Of a stretch of 64,000 nt of DNA, positions 20,558 to 30,104 are shown one piece after another. The notes beneath the pieces were generated by a model. That model was given only the letters and a program-made list of their open reading frames with translations, was not told the DNA's origin and did no database searches. The DNA lies in contig NZ_SDSD01000001.1 of the NCBI RefSeq assembly GCF_004798965.1, positions 310,001-374,000 of the forward strand. Reading direction: 5' to 3'. This DNA is from Onishia niordana. Lineage in GTDB: Bacteria > Pseudomonadota > Gammaproteobacteria > Pseudomonadales > Halomonadaceae. A program made the position numbers and the translations under genes. Positions within the stretch are counted from its first letter, which is position 1. Each line of letters starts with the position of its first letter.

Positions 20558-21790
20558 TCAACGCTTGGGAAGAAACGTCAGGGGATCCTGGGGCTGACCA
20601 TCCTTGCGGACCTCAAAGTGCAGCTTAACGGCGTCGGCATCCGTGTCACCCATGGTTGCAATCACCTCACCGGCTTCAACCACATCGTTCTCCTGAACCT
20701 GCAGGCTGTCATTATGGGCATAAGCACTCAGGAACTGATTGTTGTGTTTAAGCAGAATCAGGTTGCCGTAACCCCGGACGCCATCTCCTGCATAAACGAC
20801 CACGCCAGGGCCTGCCGCTCTGACAGACTGACCCTTTCGGCCACCGATATCAATGCCTGCGGTGATGCTTGATCCTTCGCCGAAACCATTGACCACATCG
20901 CCGTCGGCAGGCCACTCCCAGGGTACCTCGTCAACCGGTTGATAAGTGCGTCGCTCGGTCGTCGAATCGCCTTCTCCGGCCACTGCCGCGCCGGCATCGG
21001 CCTGTTGGGATTCGCTCTTGGATGGCTGTGATTCGCTCTTGGACGGCTGTGATGCGGTCTTGGGCTGCTCGTCGGAAGACGTGGGAGAGCTGGCTGATGC
21101 AGTCTCCGTCGTGTTCTGCTGTTGCTGCTCAGCCGCCTCGGCCTTCTCGCGCGCCTCTCGCTCGGCTCGGTCGGCAGTGCTCAACTCGCCATCAGCACCA
21201 GGGCTTTCATAGTTATAGACTGGACCGGGCGCCTGCTCGCCCCCCGCCACTGTCACAGCGCCTTGAAGGGCACCTGGGTCAGGGGTCTGGTTACTGTTGG
21301 TGGCTGTCGCATTTGACGGGTCGTCGGCTTGCTCACCGGCACCGTCAGGAAGTGGCGCGGAGGTCAATCTGCGGTTGCGCTCAATAGCGGCGGTATTCGG
21401 CTCAAGCCAGCCTGGGCTCTCTCCGCCACCCGAGGCACTGCTGCGATCAGCACTCGGCTGGGATTGCCCACCCGATGCCTCGGCATTGGCAATAGCGGTC
21501 TCCTGGCGCCCACCACCCTGAGCACTTGCCAGGCGCAACTGTTGCCCTGGTTGAATACGGTAGGGTGGAGTAATGCCGTTGAGCTGGGCCAGGTCACGAA
21601 AATCCATTTCGTAACGCCAAGCGATACCGTAAAGCGTATCGCCCGGTTCGACCGTATAGCTGCCGCTAGTCGCCTCACCGCGTGCCGATGACAAATCCTG
21701 TACCTGGATACCACTTGCCCCTCCCGGGGGTTGGGCCGCACAGGCGGCCAGAGACAACGTCACGACAGAGGCCAACATAGCCTTACGCAT
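20558..21790 (-). CDS. nlpD: NlpD-type lipoprotein (LysM plus degenerate M23 domain)
   Basis: A 410-aa outer-membrane lipoprotein. The signal peptide ends in a lipobox (SLAAC, Cys near 17). A LysM domain (about 45-90: YTVEPGDTLYGIAWRY, QPGQQLRL) binds peptidoglycan. A long Ser/Gln/Glu-rich linker follows (about 95-275, with SQPSKSE repeats), then an M23 domain. The zinc ligands are altered as in E. coli NlpD (GIDIGGRKGQSV where HxxxD is expected), so it should be an inactive activator of the amidase AmiC in cell separation. AAGGAGG precedes; ATG 21790 overlaps the popT stop, and GTG 21793 is the alternative. Confidence 0.93.
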   Translation of the reverse strand: MRKAMLASVVTLSLAACAAQPPGGASGIQVQDLSSARGEATSGSYTVEPGDTLYGIAWRYEMDFRDLAQLNGITPPYRIQPGQQLRLASAQGGGRQETAIANAEASGGQSQPSADRSSASGGGESPGWLEPNTAAIERNRRLTSAPLPDGAGEQADDPSNATATNSNQTPDPGALQGAVTVAGGEQAPGPVYNYESPGADGELSTADRAEREAREKAEAAEQQQQNTTETASASSPTSSDEQPKTASQPSKSESQPSKSESQQADAGAAVAGEGDSTTERRTYQPVDEVPWEWPADGDVVNGFGEGSSITAGIDIGGRKGQSVRAAGPGVVVYAGDGVRGYGNLILLKHNNQFLSAYAHNDSLQVQENDVVEAGEVIATMGDTDADAVKLHFEVRKDGQPQDPLTFLPKR

Positions 21791-22740
21791 CACAAACTTC
21801 CTCCTTGTCGTTGGCTGCCGTTCGGCGACACATAACGTCCCACCGCCAGCACCACCATCAGTCCACCCAGCATCAGGGCCACAGCGGGCACCAAGCCCGA
21901 CGGATCGCCGGTCAGCTGGGCATAATCATCAGGGAATAGATTCCGATATTCCATGGGTATCATTTGCTCATCGGGGCCCAGACGGTAGCTCACCAACTCC
22001 CGCCAGGGCCATAACAGGGGCAACGCCCCGAGAATGAAGCCGATCAACAGCTGCAGGGTCGCGGTATGAAAACGCACAAGCAACCAGGACAGCAGACGCG
22101 AGAAGGCGGCCAACCCTACCAGACAGCCCAGACCAAATTGTGCCATCAGCACCATATCGAAGGTCTTGATGCCTTCCATCACACTGCCATAGAGCCCCAT
22201 GGTAAGCAGCAAGAAACTGCCCGAAATACCCGGCAGCAGCATAGCGCTGATCGCGATCGCGCCGGCAACGACCAACATCAGACTTTCACTGCCAAGCCCA
22301 CTGACCAGCGGCATCAGCGCCGGCAAACCATCGGCCAACAACAGTCCCGCTATCAGCGGGAGTACATGCCAGAGACGCCAGTCGGTCAACCGACGGCTCA
22401 CCAACCAGGCCGAGGCCGCTACCAGGCCGAAGAAGAAGGCATCGAGAAGCAACCGATGATTCTCCAGCAGGTAGGTGACAATGTGCGCGACGCTCACCAG
22501 GCTGATACCGATGCCCAGTATCAGCGGGATAACGAACGCGAGATTGAGGTGCAGCGCAAGGCCCTTGAGCCCACCACGGCGCCAGGCGGCCCAGGCGCTA
22601 GGCCCGAAGCACTTGATGGAATGGATCAACTCCTCATAGATGCCGGTGATGAAGGCGATGGTGCCACCGGACACGCCGGGAACCGCGTCGGCGGCGCCCA
22701 TGCCGGCGCCCTTGAGGAATACTGAATAGGACCGCTTCAA
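21790..22740 (-). CDS. popT: DUF368 polyprenyl-phosphate transporter (PopT family)
   Basis: A 316-aa polytopic membrane protein (about eight helices) with the DUF368 signature near the N-terminus: KGAGMGAADAVPGVSGGTIA then FITGIYEELI, and a second inverted copy near LLPGISGSFLLLTMGLYG. DUF368 proteins have been identified as PopT, translocases that recycle undecaprenyl phosphate across the inner membrane and matter most at alkaline pH. The start is TTG (22740), supported by AGGGAG upstream and by a four-base overlap with the pcm stop. Its end overlaps the nlpD start, so pcm-popT-nlpD are translationally coupled. Confidence 0.88.
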   Translation of the reverse strand: MKRSYSVFLKGAGMGAADAVPGVSGGTIAFITGIYEELIHSIKCFGPSAWAAWRRGGLKGLALHLNLAFVIPLILGIGISLVSVAHIVTYLLENHRLLLDAFFFGLVAASAWLVSRRLTDWRLWHVLPLIAGLLLADGLPALMPLVSGLGSESLMLVVAGAIAISAMLLPGISGSFLLLTMGLYGSVMEGIKTFDMVLMAQFGLGCLVGLAAFSRLLSWLLVRFHTATLQLLIGFILGALPLLWPWRELVSYRLGPDEQMIPMEYRNLFPDDYAQLTGDPSGLVPAVALMLGGLMVVLAVGRYVSPNGSQRQGGSL

Positions 22741-23417
22741 CGTATGACTCCCTGTAATAGCGGCACAAAGTGCACAGGCTCCAGCCGCTTGTATTCAAAA
22801 TGCTGGCCCTGCCGGTGCACGCGGGTGAGCCATTGCTGACCGCTATCGTCTTCAAGCGGTGCAATCAGGACCCCACCTTCTGCCAATTGGCCCAGTAGCG
22901 CCGACGGCAGTTCACTGGCACAGGCGGTAAGCAGAATCACATCGAAGGATTCGGCATCTCGCCAGCCATGGCCGCCGTCCGCCAGGCGCAGCGTGACATT
23001 ATACGCCGACAGGCGACGAAGCCGCTCGGCGGCCCGCTCCTTGAGCGCGGCAATACGCTCGAGCGAAAACACGCGGGGCACCAGGCGCGAGAGGATCAGC
23101 GTCTGGTAGCCGGAGCCCGTGCCGATCTCGAGCACCCGTTCCGGGGCCTCCGCCAGCACCAGTTCGGTCATGCGGGCCACCATCCACGGCTGAGACAGGG
23201 TCTGGCCGTGGCCAATGGGCAGGGAACTGTCCTCGTAGGCCCGATGTGACAAGGCCTCATCCAGAAACAGATGGCGAGGTTCTTGGCGCAGGGTCTCAAG
23301 CACCCGCTCATCGACGATGCCGGCCTCCTTCAGGCGGCCGACCAGGCGGTCCCGGGTGCGCTGAGACGTCATGCCCACGCCGATCAGCGCGGGGTCATTC
23401 AGCTCACGCAAAGGCAT
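22737..23417 (-). CDS. pcm: Protein-L-isoaspartate O-methyltransferase
   Basis: A 226-aa SAM-dependent repair enzyme that methylates isoaspartyl residues of damaged proteins. Hallmarks are the substrate-site [23 protein letters not shown] motif [13 protein letters not shown], and [14 protein letters not shown]. The usual post-motif region carries [16 protein letters not shown] 23417 follows GGGGTGG and overlaps surE by 14 bases; ATG 23372 would trim 15 residues. Standard surE-pcm-(popT)-nlpD-rpoS order. Confidence 0.95.
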   Translation of the reverse strand: MPLRELNDPALIGVGMTSQRTRDRLVGRLKEAGIVDERVLETLRQEPRHLFLDEALSHRAYEDSSLPIGHGQTLSQPWMVARMTELVLAEAPERVLEIGTGSGYQTLILSRLVPRVFSLERIAALKERAAERLRRLSAYNVTLRLADGGHGWRDAESFDVILLTACASELPSALLGQLAEGGVLIAPLEDDSGQQWLTRVHRQGQHFEYKRLEPVHFVPLLQGVIR

Positions 23418-24150
23418 CCAGCCACCCCTGTACGTCATGAAGCGCGGCCTGGCGCGTCAGGTCCGTCTGCAACGGCGTGATCGACACGAACCCGGCGTCT
23501 ATCGCCGCAAAGTCGGTGTCCGCGCCATCATCGGCATTATCACCGACGGCGGCGATCCAGTAGCGCTCGCGGCCACGTGGATCGAGCACTTTCATCGGCC
23601 TGGCAGCAGGGCCACGATAGCCAAGCCGGGTGACTCTGAAGCCGCGGATCTCTTCCCAGGGAAGGTCCGGCACGTTGACGTTGAGCAGACTGCGGGGGGG
23701 CAGTGACAGCGACGATGCGGCGCCGATCAGCGTCGCCGCTACGCGCCCCGCCGTATCGAAATGATGCGTACCCACCAGTGACATGGCGATCGCCGTCATC
23801 CCCAGGTTGCGCCCCTCCATGGCGGCGGCCACAGTGCCGGAATAGAGCACGTCATCGCCCAGGTTGGCACCATGATTGATGCCCGAGATGACCAGATCCG
23901 GTCGCTCCTCCCAGACACCGTTAACGCCCAGATAGACACAGTCGGCCGGCGTGCCATCGACGCTGTAGAAGCCGTTCTCCAGCGCCGACAGGGCCAAGGG
24001 GCGGCTCAGGGTCAACGAATTGCTGGCGCCGCTCTTGTCGCGATCAGGTGCCACAACCCTCAGGCGAGCATGGTCGCACAGGGCGTCATGCAGGGCTCGA
24101 AGCCCCGGGGCATGAACACCATCATCATTGGACAGCAGTAAACGGTGCAT
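23404..24150 (-). CDS. surE: 5'/3'-nucleotidase SurE
   Basis: A 248-aa metal-dependent nucleoside monophosphatase important for stationary-phase survival. The N-terminal metal site is [13 protein letters not shown] (Asp9, Asp10), with the conserved Ser in [15 protein letters not shown] and Asn in [19 protein letters not shown]. Length matches the family (about 250). It sits 84 bp after truD on the same strand and overlaps pcm. Confidence 0.96.
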   Translation of the reverse strand: MHRLLLSNDDGVHAPGLRALHDALCDHARLRVVAPDRDKSGASNSLTLSRPLALSALENGFYSVDGTPADCVYLGVNGVWEERPDLVISGINHGANLGDDVLYSGTVAAAMEGRNLGMTAIAMSLVGTHHFDTAGRVAATLIGAASSLSLPPRSLLNVNVPDLPWEEIRGFRVTRLGYRGPAARPMKVLDPRGRERYWIAAVGDNADDGADTDFAAIDAGFVSITPLQTDLTRQAALHDVQGWLDAFA

Positions 24151-24234
24151 CCGGTCTCCTTGCCTTCCATCATCTTGCCGGCGATCGCCAACAAGCGGAC
24201 AGCCACCCTGCGGCCATCCCTCTCCAGGCCCGAC

Positions 24235-25338
24235 CTAGAGGGTCGGGTGTGTCATCAACTCGCGTAGCACCGCGGTGGCAAAAGCGCCTCGCGGTAGCCC
24301 AAAAGTCAGCCAAAGCGCATGCCCCTCGCGGGACAGGCACGGCGCCTCGAGGCGAAAGCGCAGCGGACGGCGTGACATGCGCACGTCGGCCGCCTCAAGA
24401 CCCGCGGCCAGGCTGGGCTCGGTGGCGATCACCGCCCGCTCCCGCTCCGCTGCCTGACCTTGACTCCCAAGGCGCCCGCTGCCCCACAACACACCGGTGG
24501 GATGGACATCCAACCCCGCGGCACGCGCCCTCAGGGCATCATCAACGTTATCGGCCAGAAACTGGCTGGCACTTCCTTCAAGCATGACCATCTCGCCCGG
24601 CAACGGCGTCGCCCAGCTACCATCGGCTATACGCGCAGCCAGTAGCTGGTTGAACAGATAACTGCGCGCCGCCGACAACAACATGCCCTGACGATCATCC
24701 CGCTTGCGCCAACCTCTCGCCAACAGCGATCGTGCCCGTGCAAGGTTGCGCCCCTCGGGACCGAAGCGCTGGGGGCCGAAATAATTGGGTACACCGCCTT
24801 CGATCAATCGCTGCCAGCGAGCGCCAAGGGCCGGGGCATCGACGACATCCCCACTCAATCGCAGCTGGAAGCGATTGCCGCGGTGTACGCCGCGCTTGAG
24901 CTTACGGGGATGACGGGCCTGCTCGAGCAGACGCACCACACAGGCATCATCACTGTTGAGGCGTGCATCGAGTGCAGCCTGAATATCTTGCGGAGCCTCG
25001 CGCCCCGGCAAGTGGACAGAAAACCACTGCCGCGTCACCGCCTGGCGATCCTTCATACCGGCATAGCCGATATCGCGCTCACCCACGCCACACACCTGAG
25101 CAAGCATTCGGGCTAACTCATGCGTTGTTAGCGCTCGCTTCTCGACCCACAGCCAGAGATGCTCGCCCTCGCCTTCTGGGCTAAACCCTAAGCATTCTTC
25201 GACCACGAAATCTTCGGGGACGGCCCGATAGTCACCGGCCGGAAGCGCCGCACCTTCCTCTGATGGTGATGTGTCCCCTGGCATTCGACCCAAGGCTCGC
25301 GGCCAGGCGGGTGGCCAAGAGGCCATATCAACCGTCAT
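24235..25338 (-). CDS. truD: tRNA pseudouridine(13) synthase
   Basis: A 367-aa TruD-family enzyme that isomerises U13 of tRNA-Glu. The catalytic Asp is in [18 protein letters not shown]; the TruD insertion and NYFGPQRFG are present. The start (ATG 25338) overlaps ispF by 11 bases; ATG 25326 is the alternative. It lies in the conserved ispD-ispF-truD-surE order. Confidence 0.96.
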   Translation of the reverse strand: MTVDMASWPPAWPRALGRMPGDTSPSEEGAALPAGDYRAVPEDFVVEECLGFSPEGEGEHLWLWVEKRALTTHELARMLAQVCGVGERDIGYAGMKDRQAVTRQWFSVHLPGREAPQDIQAALDARLNSDDACVVRLLEQARHPRKLKRGVHRGNRFQLRLSGDVVDAPALGARWQRLIEGGVPNYFGPQRFGPEGRNLARARSLLARGWRKRDDRQGMLLSAARSYLFNQLLAARIADGSWATPLPGEMVMLEGSASQFLADNVDDALRARAAGLDVHPTGVLWGSGRLGSQGQAAERERAVIATEPSLAAGLEAADVRMSRRPLRFRLEAPCLSREGHALWLTFGLPRGAFATAVLRELMTHPTL

Positions 25339-25831
25339 GCCGAACTCCCGTGGTCACCGCTTCAAGCAACACCAACGCCTCGGCGGCGATACCCTCACTG
25401 CGCCCCGTGAAACCCAGCTTTTCGGTGGTAGTGGCTTTGACGTTTACCACATCGGCCGTCACGCCGAGATCTGCAGCCAAATGGGCAATCATGTCCGATA
25501 AATGCGGAGCCATCTTCGGCGCCTGAGCGATGAGAGTCACATCCAGATTGCCGACCCGAAAGCCTCGGTCCTGCACCAGGCTCATGACATGGCGCAACAA
25601 CGCACGGCTGTCAGCGCCTACCCAGGCTGCATCGGTATCGGGAAAGTGGCGGCCAATGTCGCCAAGCGCACAAGCACCCAACAGAGCGTCGCACACGGCA
25701 TGCAAGAGCACGTCACCGTCAGAATGGGCAACGAAGCCCTGCGTGAAGGGAATATGCACCCCGCCGAGCATCAGATGGTCGCCCTCGCCGAAACGATGGA
25801 CATCGAAACCGTGGCCTATTCGCAGCGTCAT
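25328..25831 (-). CDS. ispF: 2-C-methyl-D-erythritol 2,4-cyclodiphosphate synthase
   Basis: A 167-aa enzyme of the MEP isoprenoid pathway that cyclises CDP-ME-2-phosphate. Zinc ligands lie in GHGFDVHRF (Asp10, His12) and [18 protein letters not shown]; the substrate loop is [18 protein letters not shown]. Length fits the family (about 160). Start and stop overlap the neighbouring genes (ATGA with ispD), so it belongs to one operon. Confidence 0.97.
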   Translation of the reverse strand: MTLRIGHGFDVHRFGEGDHLMLGGVHIPFTQGFVAHSDGDVLLHAVCDALLGACALGDIGRHFPDTDAAWVGADSRALLRHVMSLVQDRGFRVGNLDVTLIAQAPKMAPHLSDMIAHLAADLGVTADVVNVKATTTEKLGFTGRSEGIAAEALVLLEAVTTGVRHDG

Positions 25832-26550
25832 GTAGTGCTATTCCCGCAAACTGTTGAAGACGCAGCCTGAGCGGCGAGCACATGCGCCGCCAGCGCCAGG
25901 TCTTCGGGATGAGTAATCTTGATATTATCGCGTCGGCCTGCCACCAGACGTGGCGCATGACCCATCGCTTCGACGGCGGAAGCCTCGTCAGTAACGGTCA
26001 CCCCCAGCGCGCACGCCTTCTCGAGCGCTTCACGCAGCAGCCCGATGCGAAACCCCTGGGGCGTCTGAGCATGCCAGAGACCGCTGCGTGGCTCGGTGAC
26101 GGCGACCCGCCCGGCGGCATCGGCACGCTTCATGGTATCGGCAACAGGCGTTGCCAGCAGCGCTCCTACCGGGTCTTCATTAAGGGCGGCTCGAAGCCGC
26201 ACCAGATCATCGAGCGCGACACAGGGGCGCGCCACATCATGCACCAGGACCAGATCGTTATCGTTAGCCTGATCACGCAGCAGTGCCAGTGCCCGGGCCA
26301 CGGTATCGGCCCGCTCCGCACCACCCGAACTGCGCCGCCAGTCGGCAAAAGGCACCCACTCAGGGTCGAACCAGCGATCATCATCGTCCAGGCACAGGCA
26401 GAGTCCGGCCTCGGGGAAAGCCTGATGCAAGCGAGCCAGGGTATGTGCCAAGACCGGGCGGCCGGCGAGCTCCAGATACTGTTTGGGACGATCGACGCCC
26501 ATACGCCGTCCCTGACCGGCAGCCGGCACAATCAACCACAAGCGGCTCAT
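25828..26550 (-). CDS. ispD: 2-C-methyl-D-erythritol 4-phosphate cytidylyltransferase
   Basis: A 240-aa enzyme that makes CDP-methylerythritol from CTP and MEP. CTP-binding loop: [19 protein letters not shown]; further motifs [22 protein letters not shown] (Asp/Arg), and [11 protein letters not shown] near the C-terminus. It overlaps ftsB upstream and ispF downstream by four bases each, the common ftsB-ispD-ispF arrangement. Confidence 0.97.
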   Translation of the reverse strand: MSRLWLIVPAAGQGRRMGVDRPKQYLELAGRPVLAHTLARLHQAFPEAGLCLCLDDDDRWFDPEWVPFADWRRSSGGAERADTVARALALLRDQANDNDLVLVHDVARPCVALDDLVRLRAALNEDPVGALLATPVADTMKRADAAGRVAVTEPRSGLWHAQTPQGFRIGLLREALEKACALGVTVTDEASAVEAMGHAPRLVAGRRDNIKITHPEDLALAAHVLAAQAASSTVCGNSTT

Positions 26551-26843
26551 GGGGCTTCCTTGTCGATGCCGACATCCGGCACCCAGTAGAACTGCTCGTC
26601 ACGACGTACCATGCCAATATCGCTACGCGCCCGCTCCTCGATGGCATCGAGACCATTTTTCAGATCGACCACTTCAGCGGCAAGTCGCTCGTTGCGCGCC
26701 CGCATCGGCTGGTTCTCATTTTCCATGGCATCGGCTCGGGCCCGTATCTGCGCATATTCCTGCAGACCGCCCTCGCCAAACCACAGCCGGTACTGCAGCA
26801 GTAACGTCAGAGCAACCAGTACGATGGCCAACCACTTGAGCAT
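26547..26843 (-). CDS. ftsB: Cell division protein FtsB
   Basis: A 98-aa bitopic protein: a short cytoplasmic start, one membrane helix (LAIVLVALTLLLQYRLWFG), then a periplasmic leucine-zipper coiled coil (about 28-75) and the short C-terminal segment. FtsB forms the FtsQLB complex that activates septal peptidoglycan synthesis. IRARADAMENENQPMRARNE and EERARSDIGMV match the family. It is the first gene of the ispD-ispF-truD-surE run here. Confidence 0.95.
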   Translation of the reverse strand: MLKWLAIVLVALTLLLQYRLWFGEGGLQEYAQIRARADAMENENQPMRARNERLAAEVVDLKNGLDAIEERARSDIGMVRRDEQFYWVPDVGIDKEAP

Positions 26844-26966
26844 GAAGGGTCCTGTCAGGGAAATTCGATGGCACGCATTATGCCATCATCTTTTGACCAG
26901 CGGCGAGCAGCGCCCGCCGCCCGCGAGGTCGATACGTAGGTATAGCTCGGTACGTAGGCAGCGACC

Positions 26967-28124
26967 TCAACGCTTGAAGGGCAACAATGCCTCAGCATGC
27001 TGACGGTAGGCCTCGACCTGTGCACCTTCTTCACGACAGAACCGTGCCACGGCGTCATGCAGGCGTGGGTCGGCTATATAGTGCAGCGAGCGCAACAGGC
27101 GCGGCGCGAAGCCGCGGGTTATCTTGTGTTCACCCTGAGTGCCGGGGTCGAAATGACGTAGGCCCTTTTCCAGGCAGTGCTCGATGCCTTGGTAGTAACA
27201 TGCCTCGAAGTGCAGGCAGTCGGCCACTACCTCACTCCCCCAGTAGCGACCATAAAGGGTGTGACGGCCCTGCAGACACAGTGCGGCGGCCACCGGCTTG
27301 CCCTGTAAGCGCGTTTGAATCAGCAACAGAGCCTCGGGCAGTCTGTCTCGCAGGTGCTTGAAAAACGCGAAATTGAGATAGCCCTGGCGACCGCGCTCCA
27401 TGTAGGTGACCTGATAGCAACGATAGAAGTGTTCAAGGGCCTCGTCGTCGATGGCGTCGCCCTCTAATCGGTGCAGACTGAGGCCCTGATCGGCGACGAT
27501 TCGGCGCTCACGCCGAATCTCCTTGCGACGACGTGAGGTCATCGCCGCTAGAAAACCATCGAAATCGCCAAAGCCTGCATCCTGCCACTGAAACTGCACG
27601 CCCTTGCGCTCGATGAGGTTGGGGCGAGCCGCTTGCCAGTCATCGACTTCGGCGTCGTCGGCAAACAGCAGATGCCAACTCAGGATATCGCGCGTCTCCC
27701 AGCTGTCGGCCAGCAGCCGCATGATGGTCTGCCGGTCCTCGCCCGGCGCCAGCGCCAGCCGCGGCCCTGGCGCCGGGGTAAAGGGAATGGCCGAGAGCGC
27801 CTTGGGGTAGTAATCACCTCCCGCACGCTCCCAGGCATCCGCCCAACCCCAGTCGAAGACATACTCGCCGTAGGAGTGATCCTTGTCATAGCTTGGCAGC
27901 ACACCTACTAGCGCATCGCCCCGCCACACCGCCAGATGCCTCGGCGTCCATCCGGTGCCTGGCGATACCGCGCCGCTAGCTTCCAACGCATCGAGAAACT
28001 CATGCCGCAGGAAGGGGTGATCATCCCCTACCAGGGCATTCCAGGCCTTACGGGGTAAAGCGGCAATCGCCTCGACACAGGTAAACGAAAGACCCGTCTC
28101 GTCGGGCCGGGAAGGAGCGGTCAT
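26967..28124 (-). CDS. FemAB-like GNAT-fold acyltransferase (DUF482 family)
   Basis: A 385-aa protein of the DUF482/COG3146 family, a GNAT-related group annotated as putative peptidogalycan biosynthesis or N-acyltransferases. Recognisable parts: HPFLRHEFLDALEASG near the start, YGEYVFDWGWADAWERAG, MTSRRRKEIRRERR in the middle, and the C-terminal HFEACYYQGIEHCLEKGLRHFDPGTQGEHKITRGF (read in pieces). The substrate is not established. GAGG supports ATG 28124 over 28157. It stands alone, 124 bp from ftsB. Confidence 0.85.
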   Translation of the reverse strand: MTAPSRPDETGLSFTCVEAIAALPRKAWNALVGDDHPFLRHEFLDALEASGAVSPGTGWTPRHLAVWRGDALVGVLPSYDKDHSYGEYVFDWGWADAWERAGGDYYPKALSAIPFTPAPGPRLALAPGEDRQTIMRLLADSWETRDILSWHLLFADDAEVDDWQAARPNLIERKGVQFQWQDAGFGDFDGFLAAMTSRRRKEIRRERRIVADQGLSLHRLEGDAIDDEALEHFYRCYQVTYMERGRQGYLNFAFFKHLRDRLPEALLLIQTRLQGKPVAAALCLQGRHTLYGRYWGSEVVADCLHFEACYYQGIEHCLEKGLRHFDPGTQGEHKITRGFAPRLLRSLHYIADPRLHDAVARFCREEGAQVEAYRQHAEALLPFKR

Positions 28125-28270
28125 CGCGACCTCAGAAATCAGAAGGGGGCCAGTCAAAGGCCGGGGAAAATGACGCGCCAGCAGGACTTGGCACGCTGTC
28201 CGGGAGGATTAACGACCAGCGAGTACTCAATGCACCATGCCCAGTGCTCGGAGCCAATGCGCAGCAATGC

Positions 28271-28645
28271 TCAGCGCCGACCGTCGCTACCGGTTGCCCG
28301 GGGAGGGTACTCGGCTGGCTGCGAGGCGGGCGCGGTACCTCGGTCAACAGATTTGTCCTCTGAGGACTGCGGCGCAGCACCCGATGCGGAGCCAGAAGAT
28401 TGGCGTGCATTGGACGCGGTCTCACGGCGAGTATTGCGTTCATGGGCAAGGCTTGCCGTCACCAAGTCAGATAGCTCGGTAACACTCAACGTTACCCGCT
28501 CGACTCCCGCCTGCCCCCAATTGACCAACAGGGCCGGCGTTTCACGTGCCTGGTCGATGCCCACAATACGCCCTTGGCGACCGCTATCAGGGTCACGCAA
28601 TTGAGAGCCCAAGAGGCAATGTGTGTCTGCTACCGCCTTATTCAT
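28271..28645 (-). CDS. Hypothetical protein with a disordered C-terminal half
   Basis: A 124-aa protein that I do not recognise. Residues 1-70 look folded, with a beta-rich SH3- or KOW-like pattern (GSQLRDPDSGRQGRIVGI, PALLVNWGQAGVERVTLSV). The C-terminal half is low-complexity (SSGSASGAAPQSSEDKS, then Arg/Pro/Ser) and probably disordered. GGAAG lies about ten bases before the ATG. It sits alone between the gap terminator and the FemAB-like gene. Confidence 0.6.
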   Translation of the reverse strand: MNKAVADTHCLLGSQLRDPDSGRQGRIVGIDQARETPALLVNWGQAGVERVTLSVTELSDLVTASLAHERNTRRETASNARQSSGSASGAAPQSSEDKSVDRGTAPASQPAEYPPRATGSDGRR

Positions 28646-28755
28646 GATGGCTGACTTCCAGAATCCGAGGAAGATGACTGATCAATATAAGCAATAAGCT
28701 TAGCAGCTAAGTCGCCGGGGTGAGACCCTATAATGTGAAGTCATAGAGAAAGGCA

Positions 28756-28785
28756 AGAAAAAAGGGTGCCTTTCGGCACCCCTTT
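28756..28785 (-). terminator. Rho-independent terminator after gap
   Basis: GGGTGCC-TTTC-GGCACCC forms a compact hairpin about 100 bp past the gap stop, flanked by an A-run that reads as TTTTTT on the minus strand. A shorter T-run on the other side could also stop plus-strand transcripts. Confidence 0.85.
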
Positions 28786-28881
28786 GTTGCAAGTAGGACA
28801 TCCCGCCAGCCTGCGAGCATGAGCGGAGCCGTGAGATCGCCGAAACTGCAGATTGACGCGATGTCCGTACCCTTTACCGCT

Positions 28882-29883
28882 TCAGGAAGCGGCCTGCATG
28901 GCCAGCGCAGTGTCCAGCATGCGATTGGAGAAGCCCCACTCATTGTCATACCAGGCCATCACCTTGACCAGGCGACCATTGACCCGCGTGTGGTTAGCAT
29001 CAAAGGTGGAGGAGTTGGGGTCGTGATTGAAATCGATGGACACCAGTGGCTGAGCATTGACGGCCAGCACCTCGGAGCCTTCAGCTGCCTTGGCGACAAT
29101 CTCGTTGATCTCTTCCTTGGTGGTGTCGCGGCCAGCCGTGAACACCAGGTCGACCAGCGACACATTGATGACCGGTATACGCACCGCTAGACCATCAAAC
29201 TTGCCTTCAAGCTCGGGCAACACTAGGCCGACCGCTGCTGCGGCACCGGTCTTGGTCGGGATCATCGACTGGGTCGCGCTACGCGCCCGGTATGGATCCT
29301 TGTGGTAAACATCGGAGAGATTCTGATCGTTGGTATAGGCGTGCACGGTAGTCATCAGGCCGTTCTCGATGCCCACCGCATCATTGAGTGCCTTGGCCAC
29401 CGGTGCCAGACAGTTGGTGGTGCAAGAAGCGTTGGACACGACCTTGTGGTCGGCGGTCAGCACGTCGTCATTGACGCCGAACACGACGGTGGCATCGGCA
29501 TCCGGACTCGGCGCGGAAATGAGTACGCGACCGGCACCCGCTTCGAGGTGCTTGCCGGCATCCGCTTTCTTGACGAATAGCCCGGTACATTCCATGACCA
29601 GATCGATGTTCAGGGACTTCCATGGGAGCTTTGCCGGGTCACGCTGGGCGTAGATGCTGATGCGCTGACCATCGATGCTGATGCTCTCGTCATCATGCTC
29701 AACACGATGCGGGAAGTGCCCGTGCACGCTATCGTGCTTGAGGAGGTGTGCGTTGAGCGAGGAGTCGCCGAGATCATTAATCGCCACGACCTCGATACGG
29801 TCGGTGTAACCGTTCTCGTGAAGAGCTCGAAGCACATTGCGCCCGATGCGACCGAATCCGTTGATGGCTACGCGTAACGTCAT
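28882..29883 (-). CDS. gap: Type I glyceraldehyde-3-phosphate dehydrogenase
   Basis: A 333-aa NAD-type GAPDH. Rossmann motif [16 protein letters not shown]; catalytic Cys154 in [13 protein letters not shown]; later [17 protein letters not shown] and [14 protein letters not shown]. The ATG at 29883 follows GAGGATGCC; the frame open to 30045 lies in the divergent promoter region. Divergent from edd, with a HexR-like site at 29992-30006, it probably serves the lower ED route or gluconeogenesis according to HexR state. Confidence 0.96.
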   Translation of the reverse strand: MTLRVAINGFGRIGRNVLRALHENGYTDRIEVVAINDLGDSSLNAHLLKHDSVHGHFPHRVEHDDESISIDGQRISIYAQRDPAKLPWKSLNIDLVMECTGLFVKKADAGKHLEAGAGRVLISAPSPDADATVVFGVNDDVLTADHKVVSNASCTTNCLAPVAKALNDAVGIENGLMTTVHAYTNDQNLSDVYHKDPYRARSATQSMIPTKTGAAAAVGLVLPELEGKFDGLAVRIPVINVSLVDLVFTAGRDTTKEEINEIVAKAAEGSEVLAVNAQPLVSIDFNHDPNSSTFDANHTRVNGRLVKVMAWYDNEWGFSNRMLDTALAMQAAS

Positions 29884-29991
29884 ATTGGCATCCTCACTCT
29901 GATGTCTGCTGGCGTTTGGTTGAAAAGAGGGGGATACGGGGACAATGCCCGAAGCATGCGAAAGACGATCAAAGGCCGTCTTGCCCCTCAA

Positions 29992-30006
29992 TGAAATAAT
30001 CTTACA
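29992..30006. promoter_or_regulatory. Candidate HexR operator between gap and edd
   Basis: TGAAATAATCTTACA matches 13 of 15 positions of the HexR palindrome as I recall it (TGTARTWWWAYTACA). It lies in the divergent gap/edd promoter region, 109 bp before gap and 98 bp before edd. HexR is encoded in this window. The match is by eye, not a matrix score. Confidence 0.55.
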
Positions 30007-30104
30007 TTTGCGCCCTAATTTGGCCCAAAGCATGACGACATTCAAGGCAATTTTTTGCTAACTTTACACACATCGCCATCCACCATCCCTTAGCGAGGCT
30101 GCCC

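Noticed and set aside
30054..30068. Second HexR-like site before edd
   Set aside because: On the minus strand it matches only about 10 of 15 consensus positions. I kept only the stronger site at 29992.
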